Source of the DNA: Paenibacillus tritici
Lineage (GTDB): Bacteria; Bacillota; Bacilli; Paenibacillales; Paenibacillaceae
DNA length: 64,000 nucleotides
Direction: 5' to 3'
Assembly: GCF_013204885.1 (NCBI RefSeq)
Contig: NZ_JABMKX010000002.1
Span: forward strand, 1-64,000
Below, in pieces: positions 60,577 to 64,000 of the stretch. A program made the position numbers and the translations under genes. Positions within the stretch are counted from its first letter, which is position 1, and each line of letters starts with the position of its first letter. The notes under the pieces are model-generated. The model saw nothing but the letters and a program-made list of their open reading frames with translations, did no database searches and was not told where the DNA came from.

Positions 60577-61533
60577 CTACAGGTTATATTCTTGTTGTAT
60601 GACTTCCAGGGCAGGCAGATTCACTACAGCCCCTGTATATTTCAATTTGTACGCGCTGACAGCAAACCCCAGCTCCAGCGATTCTCTGAGCGTATACCCT
60701 TTAACGACTGCTGCATACAATCCCGACCAGAAGGCATCTCCCGCTCCTGTCGTATCTTCGATCCGGGTAGCTCTGGTAGCGAACGCCAGCGTCTCCCTTC
60801 CGTTGGACACCAGGGCGCCGTCCTTGCCCAGCGTCATAATCACCAGCTTGGCTCCAAGCGCCAGGAATCTCCCGACTTGCTCTGCCGGAGTGCCGGGTCC
60901 GAACAGGCGCTCGGCATCATCCTCCGAAGGCTTGATGATATCCACCTTCGGGATCATGCTTTTGACATAGGCCACCCCGTCTTCATCCTGCGGCCAGATC
61001 AGGGGATGATAATTGGGATCGAAGCCGATGAGCAGCTTATGCTTCCTGGCGACCTCAATCACCCGTTCAACCGTATCACGCGACGGAACTCTTGAGATCG
61101 GCCAGCAGGAGAAATGGAGGATTTTGGAGTTAATGACGGCCTGTTCAAGCTCATCATTATATTCCAGCCCGTAATCCGCCCCGCGGTAAAAGATCGGAGT
61201 CGGCGTGCTCTGACTCTTCGTAATCACCACCATACTGGTAGACGACTCTACCTGCTGGATTCCGCTGGTATCCATCTCCGCACTTTGCAAGCCCCTGATC
61301 AGAAACCCGCCCAGACCATCCTTCCCCACCGCCGAAGCGACATGAGACCGGATGCCGAGCCTATGGACATTAATGGCAATATTGGATGGCGATCCGCCGG
61401 AATATCTGGTATATCCGTTACATGCGGTGTCCTCGCCATACTCATTGGCAATCATATCAACGAGCAGCTCCCCCACCGTTAACACATCGTTCGTTTGATT
61501 TTCAAATGGTATTGCCTCACCGAAATTAAACAC
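60577..61533 (-). CDS. PfkB-family sugar kinase (fructokinase-like)
   Basis: A 318-residue ribokinase-fold kinase. The N-terminal VGELLVDMIANEYG and YSGGSPSNIAINVHRLG (substrate-side) and the C-terminal DTTGAGDAFWSGL with the catalytic aspartate are typical of bacterial fructokinases. The start is GTG at 61533 (MFNFGEA) after AAGGGGG. It directly precedes the sucrose phosphorylase gene, which supports fructose as the substrate; 2-keto-3-deoxygluconate kinases share these motifs and are an alternative worth noting, given the uronate-degrading locus upstream in the window. Confidence 0.87.
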   Translation of the reverse strand: MFNFGEAIPFENQTNDVLTVGELLVDMIANEYGEDTACNGYTRYSGGSPSNIAINVHRLGIRSHVASAVGKDGLGGFLIRGLQSAEMDTSGIQQVESSTSMVVITKSQSTPTPIFYRGADYGLEYNDELEQAVINSKILHFSCWPISRVPSRDTVERVIEVARKHKLLIGFDPNYHPLIWPQDEDGVAYVKSMIPKVDIIKPSEDDAERLFGPGTPAEQVGRFLALGAKLVIMTLGKDGALVSNGRETLAFATRATRIEDTTGAGDAFWSGLYAAVVKGYTLRESLELGFAVSAYKLKYTGAVVNLPALEVIQQEYNL

Positions 61534-61712
61534 CCGTATTCCCCCTTGGCCCTACAATATCCCTTCTTCATATCCATTCTATGGTTTCTGTGGATGGTTT
61601 ACTTTCAAAAAACCGTTCTCTTTTTTCAATTTAAGCGGAAACGGCTTTGCCTTCCTTCTATAGAACGCTACCGTTTCAGCGGAAAATGATCATGGAGGGT
61701 CCGGCCCCTCCC

Positions 61713-62651
61713 TCACGAATTCAAAGCCCTTGCCAGGGCATGGATATATTCTTCCCTGGCTCTGCGGCTGATCCCGGCTGCCGGAACAACATGCTCGAAG
61801 CCGTGATAGCCCCCGGGATAGAGATGGAACTCCACTTCTACACCGGCCTGTGCCAGCCGGGTGACATACTCAATCGTCTCATCGCGGAACGGGTCCAGCT
61901 GTCCGACGCAAGTATAGGCGGGCGGCAGCCCCGCCAGATGCTCTGCACGGCCGGGCGCAGCATAAGGGGAGGTAGCTTCGCCTCCGGCCGGTCCGCCCAG
62001 ATACATCTCCCAGGCGATCAGGTTGTTGGCCCGGTTCCACACTGCCGGATGCGTAATCTCATGACTGGAGGGTGTAAGATTGCGGTCGTCCAGCATCGGG
62101 TACAGCGGAAGCTGGAAGCAGAGGGAAGGACCTCCCTTATCCCTGGCCATCAGTGCCAGGGCAGCAGCCAGTCCCCCGCCGGCACTCGCTCCGCCGACTG
62201 CTATCCGGGAAGCATCAATATGAAGATCATTTGCGGCACCCGCCAGCCACACTAACGCCGCATAGCTGTCTTCTATGGCTGCCGGGAACGGATGCTCGGG
62301 GGCGAGACGGTAGTCGGGCGATACAACGACACAGTTGACCGTCTCTACGAAGCTCTCACATAACGCATCATCCCCGCCGGGATGACCCAGAATGTAGCCT
62401 CCGCCATGGGTCCAGAGCAGAGCGGGCAGCGCATGTTGTGCCTTTCTCTGTGCCGGTTCGTAGATTCTGACCTGCATCTGATGGCCACCGGCAACGGTCA
62501 GAACCCGTTCTGTAATGCGGACGCGCTCAGAATTCACGGCAGGCACTGGAATGTTATTTCTGGCGGCAGCCAGATCCTCCGGCAGATGAAACGGCGGCAA
62601 TTCGGCAATCCCCTGTTGTAATTCCGGGGCTACCCGGTGAATGAACTCCAT
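61713..62651 (-). CDS. Alpha/beta hydrolase of the hormone-sensitive-lipase family
   Basis: A 312-residue esterase. The HSL oxyanion motif HGGGYILG (about residues 82-89) and nucleophile elbow GGASAGGG (about 153-160) are intact, followed by LPPAYTCVGQLDPFRDE carrying the triad aspartate and HLYPGGYHGFEH the histidine. Family IV enzymes hydrolyse short-chain esters. TGGAGGAAAC precedes the ATG. It follows the LacI gene by 53 bp and precedes the PfkB gene by about 180 bp. That gap holds a GAAACGG/CCGTTTC hairpin (about 61635-61680) that may separate the units. Confidence 0.87.
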   Translation of the reverse strand: MEFIHRVAPELQQGIAELPPFHLPEDLAAARNNIPVPAVNSERVRITERVLTVAGGHQMQVRIYEPAQRKAQHALPALLWTHGGGYILGHPGGDDALCESFVETVNCVVVSPDYRLAPEHPFPAAIEDSYAALVWLAGAANDLHIDASRIAVGGASAGGGLAAALALMARDKGGPSLCFQLPLYPMLDDRNLTPSSHEITHPAVWNRANNLIAWEMYLGGPAGGEATSPYAAPGRAEHLAGLPPAYTCVGQLDPFRDETIEYVTRLAQAGVEVEFHLYPGGYHGFEHVVPAAGISRRAREEYIHALARALNS

Positions 62652-62704
62652 CTATGTTTCCTCCATTATTGTTCGTATGTGAATGAATCTTAGGTTCTTC
62701 AAGC

Positions 62705-63679
62705 TCAAGTAGTTCTCTTCTCCGCTAGCCGGACCGGAAGAATCGTCTCCAGCGGGACCTGCTCCCCGGCAATCTGCTGAAGCAGATACTGCACCGCCAA
62801 TTCGCCCATCTTCTTGATCGGCTGGACGATGGTCGTCAGATCCTCAGCATCACCGGCCGCAATTCCATCATAGCCTATCACCTTCACTTGCTCAGGTACC
62901 GTTCTGCCGAGCCTGCGGCATTGCTTGAGCACCTGCAGCGCCAGCATATCACTGCTCGCAAATACACCGTCGAGCTCAGGACATTCCTGAAATAAGCCGC
63001 TTACCAGCTTCTCATACTCCTTATACTTGAACCCGTTCAGATCGGTTTGTTTCACGATGAACTGGACATCTCGTCCGCTGACCTGCTCCAGGAAGGCCTC
63101 ATGCCTCTGTTTAGCCAGAAGACTTAGCCGCAAATTCCCACTGAGATAGGCTATATTCCGGCATTTTTTCCGCAGCAGTAAGCGGGTAGCCAGTACACCT
63201 CCCTGATAATTATCAGAGGCAATGAACGGAATCGACTTCGAGATCTGCCGGTCCAAGGAGACCAGCGGCAGGTTGATCGACTTATAATCGTTCACGCTCA
63301 TCGTATGGCTGCCCATGATGATTCCATCGACCCGGCTGGCTCTCAGCAGATCAATATATTCTTTCTCCTTCTTCTTGTGGTGCAGGGAATTGCACAGCAT
63401 GAGCTTGTACCCGTGCTCGTAGGCATAAGCCTCAATATGCTTGGTGACCTCTCCGAAGAACGGATGGGAAATATCCGGGAGGATGAGACCTATAATATTG
63501 GATTTTTTGCGCAGCAGGGAGCGTGCCACCTCACTCGGATGGTAGTTCAGCTCCTCCATGGCATCGTTCACTTTTTGCTTCAGGCTGTCACTCAGATATC
63601 CGCGGTTGTTGAGCACACGGGATACGGTTGTGACGGAGACGCCCACCTTCTCTGCAATATCTTTGATCGTTACAGCCAT
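62705..63679 (-). CDS. LacI-family transcriptional regulator
   Basis: A 324-residue repressor. The N-terminal helix-turn-helix and hinge are canonical (TIKDIAEKVGVSVTTVSRVL, NYHPSEVARSLLRKKSNIIG), followed by a periplasmic-binding-protein-like sensor (GLILPDISHPFFGEV, VIGYDGIAAGDAEDLTTIVQP). AGGAGGGTACGG precedes the ATG. It likely senses a sugar and controls the hydrolase-kinase-phosphorylase genes that follow on the same strand. A palindrome with a central CG lies in its own promoter (63739-63762), which suggests autoregulation. Confidence 0.92.
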   Translation of the reverse strand: MAVTIKDIAEKVGVSVTTVSRVLNNRGYLSDSLKQKVNDAMEELNYHPSEVARSLLRKKSNIIGLILPDISHPFFGEVTKHIEAYAYEHGYKLMLCNSLHHKKKEKEYIDLLRASRVDGIIMGSHTMSVNDYKSINLPLVSLDRQISKSIPFIASDNYQGGVLATRLLLRKKCRNIAYLSGNLRLSLLAKQRHEAFLEQVSGRDVQFIVKQTDLNGFKYKEYEKLVSGLFQECPELDGVFASSDMLALQVLKQCRRLGRTVPEQVKVIGYDGIAAGDAEDLTTIVQPIKKMGELAVQYLLQQIAGEQVPLETILPVRLAEKRTT

Positions 63680-63738
63680 CCGTACCCTCCTCCCCGGGGA
63701 ATCAGCTCTCCTCCTTCGTTCAGGGAACGGGAGAGACC

Positions 63739-63762
63739 TTATATCAACCGGTTAATATATAA
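63739..63762. promoter_or_regulatory. LacI-type operator candidate
   Basis: A 24-bp imperfect palindrome is centred on AACCGGTT, extended outward by TTATAT and ATATAA. LacI-family operators typically have such a central CG pair. It lies about 60-85 bp before the LacI start codon, next to a TTTACA -35-like box on the minus strand. Confidence 0.6.
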
Positions 63763-63766
63763 GTGT

Positions 63767-63806
63767 AAAACGGGTTCGCCGTCCTTATGAGGACGGTATC
63801 CGTTTC
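63767..63806 (-). terminator. Terminator after the second LacI gene
   Basis: AAACGG and CCGTTT enclose CCGTCC/GGACGG. On the minus strand the stem is followed by TTTT. It sits just past the stop of the partial regulator. Confidence 0.75.
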
Positions 63807-63821
63807 GGCCGAAGCTGTGTT

Positions 63822-64000
63822 CTATGTCGTCCCCCGTTCCACCACTGTCACGGGAAACGTGTTCACCATCGCAACGGTTTCACCTTCTATCTGCTGAACC
63901 GCCAGCTTAATAATAGCTTCGCTCATCTCCTGAACCGGCTGCCGGATCGTGCTTAGACGCGGTGAGATCAGCAAGGCGATCTGTACATCATCGTAACCTA
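63822..64000 (-). CDS. LacI-family regulator, C-terminal end (partial)
   Basis: The minus strand from the window edge to a TAG at 63822-63824 reads GYDDVQIALLISPRLSTIRQ, then PVQEMSEAIIKLAVQQIEG and a tail ending VVERGTT. GYDD-x6-L-x-P-x-L-x-T-I-x-Q-P-x-x-x-M is the classic C-terminal signature of LacI/GalR repressors. About 59 residues are inside the window; the start and DNA-binding domain lie beyond 64000. It is a second, tandem LacI-type gene upstream of the one at 62705-63679, separated by a terminator. Confidence 0.85.
   Translation of the reverse strand, partial: GYDDVQIALLISPRLSTIRQPVQEMSEAIIKLAVQQIEGETVAMVNTFPVTVVERGTT

Overview
The window looks like chromosome of a Paenibacillus-type Gram-positive saprophyte. 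GC is moderately high, ribosome binding sites are strong (AGGAGG), and starts are ATG, GTG or TTG. Several features are typical of Paenibacillus: YesM/YesN-like two-component pairs beside LplB-type sugar ABC transporters that lack their own ATPase, an S-layer-homology protein, and many large secreted or cytoplasmic carbohydrate-active enzymes. No rRNA, tRNA, transposase, integrase or CRISPR locus is visible.

Layout. 1-6.0 kb: a 51-bp tandem array, a cupin gene, a 38-bp tandem array, an AgrA/AgrC-like two-component pair (1511-3557) and a secreted class C serine hydrolase. 6.1-10.1 kb: three tandem AT-richer paralogues built of pyocin-knob (tail-fibre) repeats with a shared C-terminal jelly-roll-like domain. 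10.2-11.8 kb: a SAM-I riboswitch with terminator directly in front of a DedA-family gene and uppP. 12.3-16.2 kb: hflK-hflC, then a merR-type gene divergent from an aldo/keto reductase.

16.3-37.8 kb is the centrepiece, a probable xanthan-utilisation locus. It holds a secreted PL8 lyase with a C-terminal binding-type domain, a leucine-rich-repeat protein, a cytoplasmic PL8 lyase, a GH92 alpha-mannosidase, a GH88 unsaturated glucuronyl hydrolase, a lipoprotein and two permeases of an ABC importer, and a histidine kinase/AraC response regulator pair. A 1239-residue secreted GH9 endoglucanase is transcribed divergently. The enzymes fit extracellular xanthan lyase plus xanthan endoglucanase, import, then stepwise intracellular removal of the lyase-generated uronate and of mannose. 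Candidate CcpA (cre) sites sit just downstream of the -10 boxes of both secreted depolymerases.

38-43.7 kb: an ankyrin protein, a 1-kb 51-bp array, an S-layer-anchored serine hydrolase and a sigma-54-type activator whose GAFTGA loop is degenerate. 43.8-47.8 kb: an operon for a CoA-transferase, an oxalate/formate-family transporter and a FabK/nitronate monooxygenase-like flavoprotein, with Rex/Fnr-like operators upstream. A FGGY sugar kinase is divergent. 50.2-58.2 kb: a second sugar ABC transporter with a Nif3-like protein and its own kinase/regulator pair. 58.3-64 kb: an esterase, sucrose phosphorylase, PfkB sugar kinase, HSL-type hydrolase, LacI regulator, and the C-terminal end of a second LacI regulator running off the window edge.

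Intergenic regions hold several repeat families: 51-bp arrays at three places, 38-bp and 40-bp arrays, a 183-bp MITE-like element in three copies, and a shared inverted-repeat element in two copies. Function calls come from motifs and recalled family knowledge only; no database search was run.
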